A stretch of DNA of 48,796 nt from DATKZH01 sp964475955 (GTDB lineage Bacteria > Planctomycetota > Planctomycetia > Pirellulales > Thermoguttaceae): NCBI GenBank assembly GCA_964475955.1, contig CAYYZY010000041.1:1-48796 (forward strand), read 5' to 3'. Below, one piece after another: positions 7,410 to 15,631 of this stretch. The position numbers were made by a program, and so were the translations under genes. The notes below the pieces were generated by a model. The model ran no database searches, was not told the origin of the DNA, and saw only the letters and a program-made list of their open reading frames with translations. Within the stretch, counting starts at the first letter, position 1. Every line of letters starts with the position of its first letter.

Positions 7410-9431
7410 ATGGCGAAGAACAATAATCGCTCGGTCGATCCGGCCACCCTCGCGATGCTCGACGTTGCTTGCGACGGGCATATTTCCGTCGCCTGGGACC
7501 GGCTCGAAGCACAAGAGCCGCAGTGCGGTTTCGGCCGGCTGGGCATCTGCTGCCGCCACTGCACGATGGGCCCCTGCCGGATCGATCCCTTCGGGGACGG
7601 CGCGCAGCAAGGCGTTTGCGGAGCGACCGGCGACACGATCGTTGCCCGGGGGTTGCTGCGGGCGCTTCTCGGCGGGGCCGCCGCCCATTCGGATCACGGC
7701 CGGGAGATCGTCCACGCGCTGGCCTTGGCCGCCGAGGGGACTTCCGACGCGTACCGGATCAAGGGCCCGGCCAAGCTCCGCCGGATGGCGGAGGAATACG
7801 GCATTGCCGTCGACGACCGCAGCGACGGCGAGATCGCCAGGGACGTGGCCCACTTCCTGCTGGAGGAATTCGGCAGGCAGGAAGGGGTGCTGGCCAACGT
7901 GAAGCGCGTGCCCGAGCAGCAACGGAAAAACTGGGAGGCCGCCGGCACGACTCCCCGCGGCGTCGACCGCGACATCGTCACCGGCATGCACATGACCCAC
8001 ATCGGCGTGGATAACGACCCGGAGCACCTGATCATGGGCGCGGTGCGCGCGGCGCTGGCCGACGGCTGGGGCGGTTCGATGATCGCCACCGACGTGTCGG
8101 ACGTCCTCTTCGGCGAACCCAACCCGCTCCGGTCGCGGGTGAACCTCGGCGTGCTCAAACCGGACGAAGTGAACATCATCGTTCACGGCCACGAGCCGAC
8201 CCTTTCCGACGTGATCGTGGCCGCCTCCCAGGACCCCGAAATCCTCGCCGAAGCCAAGGCCAAGGGGGCCAAGGGGATCAATCTCGCCGGCATCTGCTGC
8301 ACGGCCAACGAGGTGCTGATGCGGCACGGCATCCCCCTGGCGGGCAATTTCCTTCAGCAGGAGATGGCGATCCTCACGGGCGTGGTGGACGTGATGCTCG
8401 TCGACGTGCAGTGCATCTTCCCCGCGGTTACGGGGCTCCAGGACTGCTTCCACACGAAGGTCGTCTCGACCAGCCCGAAGGCCAAGTTTCCCGGCGCCAC
8501 GCACATCGAATTCCACGAGGAAGAGGCGCTGGAAACGGCCAAGAAGATCATCCGCGAGGCGATCGAGAGCTTCGGCAATCGCGACCCGGCCAAGGTCAAC
8601 GTGCCCGACGTCAAGGAGCGGCTCGTCGCCGGGTTCACCACGGAGGTGATCTTCGAGATCCTCGGCGGCAGGTACCGCCCCAGTTTCCGGCCGCTCAACG
8701 ACGGGATCGAGGCGGGCCGGTTGCGGGGGGTGGCCGGCGTGGTGGGCTGCAACAACCCCAAGTTCCCCCACGACGAGTACCACCGGGCGATGGTGAGGGA
8801 ACTGATTCGCAACGAGGTGCTGGTCGTACAGACCGGTTGCAGCGCGATCGCCTGCGGCAAGGACGGCCTGCTCTCCCCCGAGGCCGCGGAGCGGCACGCC
8901 GGCGAGGGCCTCCGGGAAATCTGCCGTACCGTGGGGATGCCGCCGGTGCTGCACGTGGGAAGCTGCGTCGACAATTCGCGCATCCTCACCGCCGTGGTGG
9001 AAATGGTCAAGGAAGGCGGCATCGGCGACTCGATCGACAAGCTGCCGGTCGCCGGGGCCGCGCCCGAGTGGATGAGCGAGAAGGCGATCTCCATCGGCAT
9101 GTACGTGGTGGCCAGCGGCATCTTCACCGTGGTGAACCCGCCGCTTCCCGTGCAGGGGTCGCCGCGCGTGGTCGAACTGTTGACCAAGACGTTCGAGAAG
9201 CACTTCGGCGCGACCTGGGCCTTCGAGGAGGACCCGATCAAGGCGGCCCACCTGATGATCGACCACATCGACCGGAAGCGGGCCGATCTGGGGCTGCCGC
9301 CGCCCATGTACGAGGTTCCCTACGCGCCCAAGACGGCCGACGAGGGGCCGACCACGCACGCCGAGCCGAAGCGAGAGCTGGCCGGGGTCGGGGCGGGCAG
9401 TTGTCCGGGATCCGCCCGAATTGAGGACTAG
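7410..9431 (+). CDS. cooS: Anaerobic carbon monoxide dehydrogenase catalytic subunit CooS
   Basis: A 673-residue Ni-Fe CODH that interconverts CO2 and CO. The N-terminal cluster ligands C39 and C47 (shared D-cluster) and C48, C51, C56, C70 (B-cluster) are all present in 'CGFGRLGICCRHCTMGPCR' and 'GVCGATG'. The C-cluster set is complete as well: H261 in 'HGHEP', Cys in 'GICCTANE' (296/297), C335 'DVQCIFPAV', C447 'VGCNNPK', C477 'TGCSAIACGK', C519 'GSCVDNSR', and the acid-base lysine K558 in 'MSEKA'. The ATG at 7410 follows 'caggaaag'; the open frame extends upstream over cooC only by chance. Length and residues indicate an active enzyme; the partner for acetyl-CoA synthesis is acsB downstream. 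Confidence 0.97.
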   Translation: MAKNNNRSVDPATLAMLDVACDGHISVAWDRLEAQEPQCGFGRLGICCRHCTMGPCRIDPFGDGAQQGVCGATGDTIVARGLLRALLGGAAAHSDHGREIVHALALAAEGTSDAYRIKGPAKLRRMAEEYGIAVDDRSDGEIARDVAHFLLEEFGRQEGVLANVKRVPEQQRKNWEAAGTTPRGVDRDIVTGMHMTHIGVDNDPEHLIMGAVRAALADGWGGSMIATDVSDVLFGEPNPLRSRVNLGVLKPDEVNIIVHGHEPTLSDVIVAASQDPEILAEAKAKGAKGINLAGICCTANEVLMRHGIPLAGNFLQQEMAILTGVVDVMLVDVQCIFPAVTGLQDCFHTKVVSTSPKAKFPGATHIEFHEEEALETAKKIIREAIESFGNRDPAKVNVPDVKERLVAGFTTEVIFEILGGRYRPSFRPLNDGIEAGRLRGVAGVVGCNNPKFPHDEYHRAMVRELIRNEVLVVQTGCSAIACGKDGLLSPEAAERHAGEGLREICRTVGMPPVLHVGSCVDNSRILTAVVEMVKEGGIGDSIDKLPVAGAAPEWMSEKAISIGMYVVASGIFTVVNPPLPVQGSPRVVELLTKTFEKHFGATWAFEEDPIKAAHLMIDHIDRKRADLGLPPPMYEVPYAPKTADEGPTTHAEPKRELAGVGAGSCPGSARIED

Positions 9432-9532
9432 GCCGAACAGTCCGGCAAATGACCGGCATGAACGACGAGGACGCCACGACGTGCGGCAGGCCGTCTTGCC
9501 GCCCGTAAAAACACTTCAAAAGGACGCCCATC

Positions 9533-10069
9533 GTGAAACGCATCGTCGCGGACCCGACCAGGTGCCTGGCCTGCCGTGCATGCGAGGTCGCCTGCTCGCT
9601 GGCCCACGCGGATACCGACGACCTGGTCGAGGCCCTTCTCCAGCGCGGGGTGAAGCCGCGGATCTACATCGAGTCGGCCGGGAGCCTGGTCGTGCCGCTC
9701 CAGTGCCGGCACTGCGACGACGCCCCGTGCGTGGCGGTCTGCCCTTCCGGCGCGCTTTCGCGACCGGAGGCGAACGGTCCGGTCGCCGTCGACGAAGCCC
9801 GCTGCATCGGCTGCGCGTTTTGCGTCGAGGCGTGCCCGTTCGGCGTGATCCGGCTCGGGCGGCGCCCCGGGGCCGACACGTCGGAGGGCCCGATGGCGGT
9901 GGTCAAGTGCGACCTGTGCGCGAAACGCCAGGCGGAGGGGCTGGAGCCGGCGTGCGTCGCCTCGTGCCCGGTCGGCGCGCTGGCGTTCGTCGAAGTGGAG
10001 GATAGCGCGAAGCGGGCCAGGCGGCGCGCCGCGGCGCAGGCGGCCGCGGCCGCTTCGCGGGAACAGTAG
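9533..10069 (+). CDS. cooF: CooF-like polyferredoxin (four [4Fe-4S] clusters)
   Basis: A 178-residue electron-transfer protein with 16 ligand cysteines in four groups: C11/C14/C17 with C145, C58/C61/C66/C70, C91/C94/C97/C101, and C126/C129/C141 with C21, as in the CooF/HycB/DmsB iron-sulfur subunits. CooF takes electrons from CODH to a redox partner. GTG at 9533 is preceded by 'aaaagga' at good distance. It follows cooS by about 100 bases and precedes the NuoEFG-like module, so it is the natural wire between CODH and NAD(P)H chemistry. The Ala/Arg-rich tail after residue 155 is probably disordered. Confidence 0.9.
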   Translation: MKRIVADPTRCLACRACEVACSLAHADTDDLVEALLQRGVKPRIYIESAGSLVVPLQCRHCDDAPCVAVCPSGALSRPEANGPVAVDEARCIGCAFCVEACPFGVIRLGRRPGADTSEGPMAVVKCDLCAKRQAEGLEPACVASCPVGALAFVEVEDSAKRARRRAAAQAAAAASREQ

Positions 10070-10125
10070 CAACCATCGCGCTGCCGCGAGGGCCCGGAAC
10101 GGCCCCCCGGCCGGGAGGAGTCGAG

Positions 10126-10416
10126 GTGGCGACCACGGTGACCGTTTGCGTGGGAAGCTCCTGCCACGTCCGGGGCTCGCGGGCGGTGCTGAAACGGTTT
10201 GCCGAGGTCATCCGGGAAGAACGTCTCATGGAGGAGGTGGCCCTGGTCGGCTCTTTCTGCATGGAGCGCTGCGGCGAAGGGATGAACTGGAAGTTCAATG
10301 ATGAAGACGTTACCAGCACGAGCGTCGAAGAGGCCGAGCAGGCGTTGCGGGCGAAGCTGCGGGCGACCGCGGCGCCTCGCAGCCGTGCGGACGACCCTGG
10401 GAGGCCGCCGGAATGA
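10126..10416 (+). CDS. Thioredoxin-like [2Fe-2S] ferredoxin
   Basis: A 96-residue protein of the NuoE/Shethna-like thioredoxin-fold [2Fe-2S] family. Ligands C8, C13 ('CVGSSCH'), C45 and C49 ('SFCMERCGEG') are all present. GTG at 10126 has 'gggaggag' before it. Its stop overlaps the start of the PAS gene (GGAATGAG), so translation is coupled. Small proteins of this type precede PAS and SpoIIE genes in many trimeric [FeFe]-hydrogenase operons of Thermotogae and clostridia, where their role is not firmly known. Here the same trio occurs in a CODH/ACS cluster without a hydrogenase. Confidence 0.88.
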   Translation: MATTVTVCVGSSCHVRGSRAVLKRFAEVIREERLMEEVALVGSFCMERCGEGMNWKFNDEDVTSTSVEEAEQALRAKLRATAAPRSRADDPGRPPE

Positions 10417-10916
10417 GCCCGCAGACCTCACCCAACCTGAGCTCGATCCTCGAGCACTCTCCCAACGGGATCGTGCTGGTGGACGAGCAGGCGCGCATCC
10501 AGTTCGTCAACCCGGCGTTCCACAGGATGTTTTCGACCGCCGGGCAGGATTTGGCCGGGCGCGGGGTCTCGGAGGTGCTTCGATCGGATTGCTTCGATCG
10601 GGCGGTTTCGTCCCGGGCGGAGCTTTCGATCCGCGGCAAGGCTCCGAGTGGCGACGTCTACTATCGGGCCAGCCTGTTCCGGATCGAGGGCGAAAGCCGC
10701 TGGTGCGGGATCTTCATCGACACCTCGGAAGAGGAGCGGGCACGGGAAGAGTTGCAGAAGGTGCGGCAGGAGACGCTGGCCCGGGCCGAGGAAGTCATCC
10801 ATCGCCAGATGCAAACGGCCCAGGAAATCGCGGGGCTGCTCGGAGAGACCACCGCGGAGACGAAGGTGCTTCTGGCCAAGCTCATGGATCTCTTCCGCCA
10901 GGAGGAGAAGCCGTGA
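10413..10916 (+). CDS. PAS-domain protein with C-terminal coiled coil
   Basis: A 167-residue cytoplasmic protein. One PAS domain covers about residues 9-106 (from 'ILEHSPNGIVLVDEQARIQF' to 'GIFIDTSEEE'), followed by a helical tail in which 'AEEVIHRQMQTAQEIAGLL' and 'GETTAETKVLLAKL' match the conserved end of hydrogenase-associated Fe-S/PAS sensor proteins. The Fe-S or hydrogenase-like domain that precedes PAS in those relatives is absent, so this is a short form. It overlaps the genes on both sides by four bases, which makes a tight regulatory unit with the ferredoxin and the SpoIIE-type phosphatase. A role in sensing redox state or a ligand is inference. Confidence 0.85.
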   Translation: MSPQTSPNLSSILEHSPNGIVLVDEQARIQFVNPAFHRMFSTAGQDLAGRGVSEVLRSDCFDRAVSSRAELSIRGKAPSGDVYYRASLFRIEGESRWCGIFIDTSEEERAREELQKVRQETLARAEEVIHRQMQTAQEIAGLLGETTAETKVLLAKLMDLFRQEEKP

Positions 10917-12064
10917 GGGTGTTCTACGAGTTCGGCGTGAAGCAGATGAACAAGAAGCGGGAGGAGCTGTGCGGCGACAGCGTCGTCTTCTCCGCCATGC
11001 CGGATTGGACGACGCTGGTCCTCTCCGACGGCCTGGGGAGCGGCGTGAAGGCGAGCATCCTCTCGACGCTGACGACGCGCATCGCCACGCGCATGCTCGC
11101 CGAGGGACTGCCCTTGGGCGAAGTCGTGCAGACGATTTCCGAAACGCTGCCCATCTGCCGCGTGCGCAAGATCGCCTACAGCACCTTCACCATGGCCAAA
11201 TTCTTCACCGACGGCAGCGGGCGGCTGGTCGTTTTCGACAACCCGCCCCCGCTCCTGGTGCGCCGAGGCCGGGTCGAGCGCCTCGCGCACGACCATTGGG
11301 AGGTGGGGCGAAAGCGGATCTACGACTATTCCTGCACCTTGCGGCCCGGCGATTGGCTCGTGCTCGTCTCCGACGGCGTGATCAACGCGGGAATCGGCGG
11401 CGCGTACCCGCTCGGCTGGGGCTGGGACGAGCTGGCCAAGTACGTGGAAGGCCACGTACACGAGTCGCTTTCGGCGGACGAGGTGGCCGAGAAACTCGCC
11501 CGCGTGGTCGCCGACCTCTACGAAGGCCCGCCCGGCGACGACGTGAGCATCGCCGTGGTGAAGGCCCGGTGGCGGCGCGTGGTCGTCGTGTTCACGGGTC
11601 CGCCTGTCCGCCGGGACGACGACGATCGCGTGGTTCGGATCCTCGCGGCTTCGGAAGGGAAACGCGTCGTCTGCGGCGGGACGACGGCGAACATCGTCGC
11701 GCGCCAGTGGGGCCGGCCCCTCGACGTCGACCTGGAAACCGGCACCGAGGCCGTCCCGGCGATGGGCCGAATCGACGGGCTCGAGCTGGTCACCGAGGGC
11801 ACGTTGACGATCACCCGGGCGCTGGAGATGATCCGCGTCGACGAGCCGAACGAGCCGTTGAAGCTGAGGGTGGATGGGGCGAGTCGCCTGGTCGTCCTGC
11901 TCCGCGAGGCCGACGAGGTGAAGATCCTGCTGGGCAGGGCGATGAATCCCGCCCACCAAAACCCGAATCTGCCCCGAAACCTCGGCCTCAAGACCCAGGT
12001 CGTGCAGGCCCTGGCCCGGGAACTGGAACACCGGGGGAAGCAAGTCGAGATCGAGTATTTTTGA
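10913..12064 (+). CDS. SpoIIE-family (PP2C-type) serine phosphatase
   Basis: A 383-residue protein with a SpoIIE/PP2C phosphatase domain in the first two thirds: 'GDSVVF' and 'VLSDGLGSGVKA' carry the first metal-binding aspartates, 'LVLVSDGVINAG' and 'PGDDVSIAVV' the later ones. The last 130 residues ('FTGPPVRRDDDDRVVRILAA' onward) form an extra domain typical of the version linked to hydrogenase operons. GTG at 10913 overlaps the PAS stop (CCGTGAGG) and follows GGAGGAG; GTG at 10919 is an alternative. It would dephosphorylate a protein partner, perhaps in answer to the PAS protein. No matching serine kinase or anti-sigma antagonist gene lies nearby. Confidence 0.88.
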   Translation: MRVFYEFGVKQMNKKREELCGDSVVFSAMPDWTTLVLSDGLGSGVKASILSTLTTRIATRMLAEGLPLGEVVQTISETLPICRVRKIAYSTFTMAKFFTDGSGRLVVFDNPPPLLVRRGRVERLAHDHWEVGRKRIYDYSCTLRPGDWLVLVSDGVINAGIGGAYPLGWGWDELAKYVEGHVHESLSADEVAEKLARVVADLYEGPPGDDVSIAVVKARWRRVVVVFTGPPVRRDDDDRVVRILAASEGKRVVCGGTTANIVARQWGRPLDVDLETGTEAVPAMGRIDGLELVTEGTLTITRALEMIRVDEPNEPLKLRVDGASRLVVLLREADEVKILLGRAMNPAHQNPNLPRNLGLKTQVVQALARELEHRGKQVEIEYF

Positions 12065-12121
12065 GTGGGGAGTGGCGGGTGGCGGGTGAAGATCGGCGAG
12101 TCTTGAACGGTGGGAAGAAGC

Positions 12122-12622
12122 ATGGCTGAAACGAACGAGGTGGACGTGGCCGGGATCGTGGAGCGATACGCCGCCGATCCGGGCATGCTCATCCCCATGA
12201 TGCAGGACGTCCAGGCCGAGTGCGGTTATTTGCCCCAGGCGGAGCTGAAGCAGCTCGCCTCGCGGTTGGCCGTGCCGCTCGCCCGCATTTACAGCGCGGC
12301 CACCTTCTACTCCTCCTTCCGCCTGATGCCTAAGGGGGATCACACCGTGCAGTTGTGCATGGGCACGGTGTGCTTCCTGAAGGGGGCGGGCAAGATTTCC
12401 GAGGCGCTCCAGGAGGAGTTCGCGCTGGTGCCGGGCGGCACGTCGCCGGACGGAAAGTTCACCTTCTCTCCGGTCAACTGCGTGGGCGCCTGCGCGCTGG
12501 CCCCCGTGATGGTCGTCGACGGGAAGTACTACGGCGGCCTGGAGGTCGGCTCCGCCATGGAACTGCTGCACAAGATTGCCGCCGGAGAAGACGTCCCCGA
12601 ATCCGCCGCAAAGGCCGAATAA
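12122..12622 (+). CDS. nuoE: NuoE/HydC-like [2Fe-2S] subunit
   Basis: A 166-residue subunit of NADH-linked oxidoreductases. The N-terminal helical bundle ('LIPMMQDVQAECGYLP', 'IYSAATFYSSF') is followed by the thioredoxin-like [2Fe-2S] domain with ligands C79, C84 ('CMGTVCFLKG'), C120 and C124 ('CVGACALAP'). It partners NuoF, encoded next. ATG at 12122 has only a weak GAAG-type binding site; GTG at 12110 would add four residues. The 57 bases before it are repeat-like spacer ('gtggggagtggcgggtggcg'). Confidence 0.92.
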   Translation: MAETNEVDVAGIVERYAADPGMLIPMMQDVQAECGYLPQAELKQLASRLAVPLARIYSAATFYSSFRLMPKGDHTVQLCMGTVCFLKGAGKISEALQEEFALVPGGTSPDGKFTFSPVNCVGACALAPVMVVDGKYYGGLEVGSAMELLHKIAAGEDVPESAAKAE

Positions 12623-12655
12623 CCCAGCACCCTCGTCCACGGGAGCCACCCTCAA

Positions 12656-14524
12656 GTGAGCACGGTCGAAACCAGGCTGCAAACCGCCGCCGACCTCCAG
12701 CAGTACCGCGAGCAGATCCTCGCCGGGCGCGACCCCCGGGCCGCGCGCGTGCGGGTGTGCCTGGGGACGGGCTGCACGGCGAAAGGGGCCGCGGAGGTCC
12801 TGGAGCGGTTCCGCCAGGCGGCCGGCGAGCTCGAAGACGAGTCGCTCGCGGTCGGCCTCAAGTGTACGGGGTGCCACGGGTTCTGCGAGCGCGGGCCGAT
12901 CGTCGTGGTCGATCCGGGAAACGTCCTCTATCAAAACGTCCAACCCGAAGACGTGCCCGAAATCTGGCGCGAGTCGGTGCTCGGCGGGCGCCCGGTCGAG
13001 AGGCTTCTCTACCGCGACGAAGCGACGGAGACCGCCGCCACCACGCCCGACGAGATCCCGTTCTACCGGGCGCAGCACCGCATCGTGCTCGCCTTGAACG
13101 GCGTGATCGACCCAACGAGCGTCGAGGAGTACGTCGCGGCGGGGGGGTACGCCGGGCTGGCCAAGGCGCTTCAGTCGATGCGGCCGGAGGAGGTCATCGA
13201 CCAGATCACGGCTTCGGGCTTGCGGGGCCGCGGCGGCGGCGGGTTCCTCACCGGCCGCAAGTGGCGGTCCGCCCGAAACGCCCCCGGCGAGCCCAAGTAC
13301 GTGATCGCCAACGGCGACGAGGGCGATCCCGGGGCGTTCATGGACCGCTCGCTGATGGAAGGGTCGCCCCATTCGGTCCTCGAGGGGATGATCATCGGGG
13401 GCTACGCCGTCGGCTCGTCGCGGGGCTACGTCTACGTGCGAAACGAATACCCCAAGGCGGTCGAACACCTGACGATCGCCATCCGCGCGGCGCGCGAGCT
13501 GGGGCTTCTGGGCGAGAACGTCCTGGGAAGCGGGTTCGGCTTCGACGTGCGCATTAACCGCGGCGCCGGCGCGTTCGTCTGCGGCGAGTCGACCGCCCTG
13601 ATGGCCTCGCTCGAAGGGCGCGTGGGTGAGCCCCGGGCGAAATACATCCATACGGTGGAAAGCGGCCTCAACGGCAAACCCTCGCTTTTGAACAACGTGG
13701 AGACCTGGGCCAACGTCCCCCCCATCATCCTTCGAGGCGCCGACTGGTTCGCCTCGCTGGGTACCGAGAAAAGCAAGGGCACGAAGGTCTTCTCGCTCAC
13801 CGGAAGCGTCAAGAACACGGGCCTGGTCGAGGTGCCCATGGGCATGACGCTCCGCCGGATCATCTACGACGTCGGCGGCGGCATCCGCGGCGACAAAGCC
13901 TTCAAGGCCGTGCAGACCGGCGGCCCCTCGGGCGGCTGCATCCCGGCCGAGCACCTCGACGAGCCGGTCGACTTCGACCGCCTCACCGAGCTCGGCTCGA
14001 TGATGGGCTCCGGCGGCATGATCGTCATGGACGAAGACACGTGCATGGTCCACGTGGCCAAGTACTTCCTGGGGTTCCTCAAGGACGAATCGTGCGGCAA
14101 GTGTACGCCCTGCCGTGAAGGCATCGCCCAGATGTTGCACGTCCTGGAGCGCATCAGTGAAGGCGAGGGCCGGGAGGGCGACGTCGAGCGGCTCGAAGCG
14201 CTCGGCGAACTGCTGGAGGACACGGCCCTGTGCGCCCTGGGCAAAACGGCCGCCTATCCCGTGCTCTCAACCGTCCGCCGGTTCCGCGAAGAATATGAAG
14301 CCCACGTGCGCGACAAGCACTGCCCGGCCAAAGTCTGCCCGGCCCTGTTCCGCTACGAGATCGACGCGGAGGTCTGCACCGGCTGCGGCCTGTGCGCCAA
14401 GAGATGCCCGGTCGACGCGATCACGGGCGAGCGCAAGAAGCCGCACGCGATCGACCAGGCGAAGTGCACCAAATGCGGCACGTGCTTCGACGTGTGCCCC
14501 TTCTCCAGCGTGGTGAAGGTTTAG
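12656..14524 (+). CDS. nuoF: NuoF/HydB-like NAD(P)H-binding flavoprotein subunit
   Basis: A 622-residue subunit with the long HydB architecture: N-terminal [2Fe-2S] domain (C35, C40, C70/C73, C77), the FMN/NAD(H) core ('GLRGRGGGGFLTGRKW' at about 188-203, 'NGDEGDPGAFMDR' at 219-231, 'GAGAFVCGESTAL'), the [4Fe-4S] site 'ESCGKCTPCREG' (C480, C483, C486), and two C-terminal [4Fe-4S] ferredoxin motifs ('CTGCGLCAKRCP' and 'CTKCGTCFDVCP'). This is the layout of flavin-based electron-bifurcating HydB and HndC-type subunits rather than plain complex I NuoF. It would exchange hydride with NAD(P)H and pass electrons to ferredoxin. GTG at 12656 with GGAG 12 bases upstream. Confidence 0.94.
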   Translation: MSTVETRLQTAADLQQYREQILAGRDPRAARVRVCLGTGCTAKGAAEVLERFRQAAGELEDESLAVGLKCTGCHGFCERGPIVVVDPGNVLYQNVQPEDVPEIWRESVLGGRPVERLLYRDEATETAATTPDEIPFYRAQHRIVLALNGVIDPTSVEEYVAAGGYAGLAKALQSMRPEEVIDQITASGLRGRGGGGFLTGRKWRSARNAPGEPKYVIANGDEGDPGAFMDRSLMEGSPHSVLEGMIIGGYAVGSSRGYVYVRNEYPKAVEHLTIAIRAARELGLLGENVLGSGFGFDVRINRGAGAFVCGESTALMASLEGRVGEPRAKYIHTVESGLNGKPSLLNNVETWANVPPIILRGADWFASLGTEKSKGTKVFSLTGSVKNTGLVEVPMGMTLRRIIYDVGGGIRGDKAFKAVQTGGPSGGCIPAEHLDEPVDFDRLTELGSMMGSGGMIVMDEDTCMVHVAKYFLGFLKDESCGKCTPCREGIAQMLHVLERISEGEGREGDVERLEALGELLEDTALCALGKTAAYPVLSTVRRFREEYEAHVRDKHCPAKVCPALFRYEIDAEVCTGCGLCAKRCPVDAITGERKKPHAIDQAKCTKCGTCFDVCPFSSVVKV

Positions 14525-14680
14525 CGACCGGGGTATCGAGGAATTCATCGCACTGTGCAAGAAGGTCGTAACCGACACCGGTTGAGCGAGACGAACGCGG
14601 ACAACCCAGACCCCCTTGGCGGGACTCGGACTTGACGGACTACCCTATTCAACCTGTGATCCCGTCGGTATAGAACAAAC

Positions 14681-15466
14681 ATGGTTACAGTAACGATCGA
14701 CGGAAAAGCCTGCGAGGCCCGGACCGGCGAGACGATCTTCGAGGTCGCCCGACGAAACGGGATCTGGATCCCGACGTTGTGCCGTCACGACGCGCTGGAA
14801 CCCTACGGGGCGTGCCGGATCTGCGCCGTGGAGATCGACCGGGGCGGGTGGTGGCAGGTCGTGACCTCGTGCAACTACCCCGTCCGCCGCGACCTGACGG
14901 TCCGAGTGAATTCCGAGCGGGCCCTTCGGGCGCGTCGCGGGGTGATGCAGTTGATCTTGGCCCGCTGCCCGGAAAGCCCCGAGCTGCGGGACCTCGCCGC
15001 GCGCATGGACGTCGACGACACGCCCTACCCGCACGTCACCGAGGCCCAGCGGAACTGCATCCTTTGCGGTTTGTGTGTTCGGGTGTGCGAGGAGCGGATC
15101 GGTGCGTCGGCGATTTCTCCGGCGGGCCGGGGGGTCGACCGCGCGGTGGCCGCGCCGTTTCGTCTGGCGTCGGAAGACTGCATCGGCTGCGGGGCGTGTG
15201 CGGCGGTCTGTCCGGTGGGCACGATCGTCGTACGAATGCACGAAGACGAGGTGGAGATCTCGCCGTTCAAGAGCCGCGTGAAAGTGAAGCGCTGCGCGGC
15301 GTGCGGCGAGCCGCTGGCCAGCGAGTTGGTCGCCCGAGCCCTCTCCGACCGCGGGGGGCCGAGGCTGGTCGCCCTGATGGCGGGCGAGGACCTCTGCCCG
15401 AGCTGCAAGCGAGAGCGGCTGGCGCGGGAAATGACGGCGGCGGTCCCGCAGCGGGAGATCGGATGA
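14681..15466 (+). CDS. NuoG N-terminal-like (HoxU-type) iron-sulfur subunit
   Basis: A 261-residue protein that corresponds to the ferredoxin half of NuoG or [FeFe]-hydrogenase HydA but stops before any catalytic domain. It has a [2Fe-2S] domain (C34, C45, C48, C64) and two [4Fe-4S] motifs (C126/129/132/136 and C167/170/173/177). The His-Cys cluster between them is not recognisable; the region reads 'LILARCPESPELRDLA'. A last cysteine set (C205, C208, C239, C242) may bind zinc or another cluster. It would sit in a complex with the NuoE and NuoF subunits and hand electrons to a separate catalytic partner: CODH via CooF, or a formate dehydrogenase encoded elsewhere. No strong binding site precedes ATG 14681. 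Confidence 0.88.
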   Translation: MVTVTIDGKACEARTGETIFEVARRNGIWIPTLCRHDALEPYGACRICAVEIDRGGWWQVVTSCNYPVRRDLTVRVNSERALRARRGVMQLILARCPESPELRDLAARMDVDDTPYPHVTEAQRNCILCGLCVRVCEERIGASAISPAGRGVDRAVAAPFRLASEDCIGCGACAAVCPVGTIVVRMHEDEVEISPFKSRVKVKRCAACGEPLASELVARALSDRGGPRLVALMAGEDLCPSCKRERLAREMTAAVPQREIG

Positions 15467-15631
15467 TGCGCCGTCACGAGATTCGCTCTTGGGTCATTGA
15501 TAGGCACGGCCGCCGACGGCGCGTCGGCGAGTGTTTTTTGTAACGATAAGACCACAATCGATAGAACCATGCAAGGGCTCGGTCGACACGACGCGAGTCC
15601 GTTTGAGAGGCACAACCACCCGGAGGCATCG

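Noticed and set aside
10661..14140. 1159-codon minus-strand frame opposite the PAS, SpoIIE, NuoE and NuoF genes
   Set aside because: Same reason: shadow frame caused by GC-rich codons of real plus-strand genes.
14525..14680. Short frame ending 'GIEEFIALCKKVVTDTG'
   Set aside because: No start codon with a binding site, and too short; probably chance.
14681..15466. [FeFe]-hydrogenase HydA
   Set aside because: Only the ferredoxin-type N-terminal part exists; none of the H-cluster motifs (such as TSCCPAW or MPCTAKK types) is present in any frame of the cluster.
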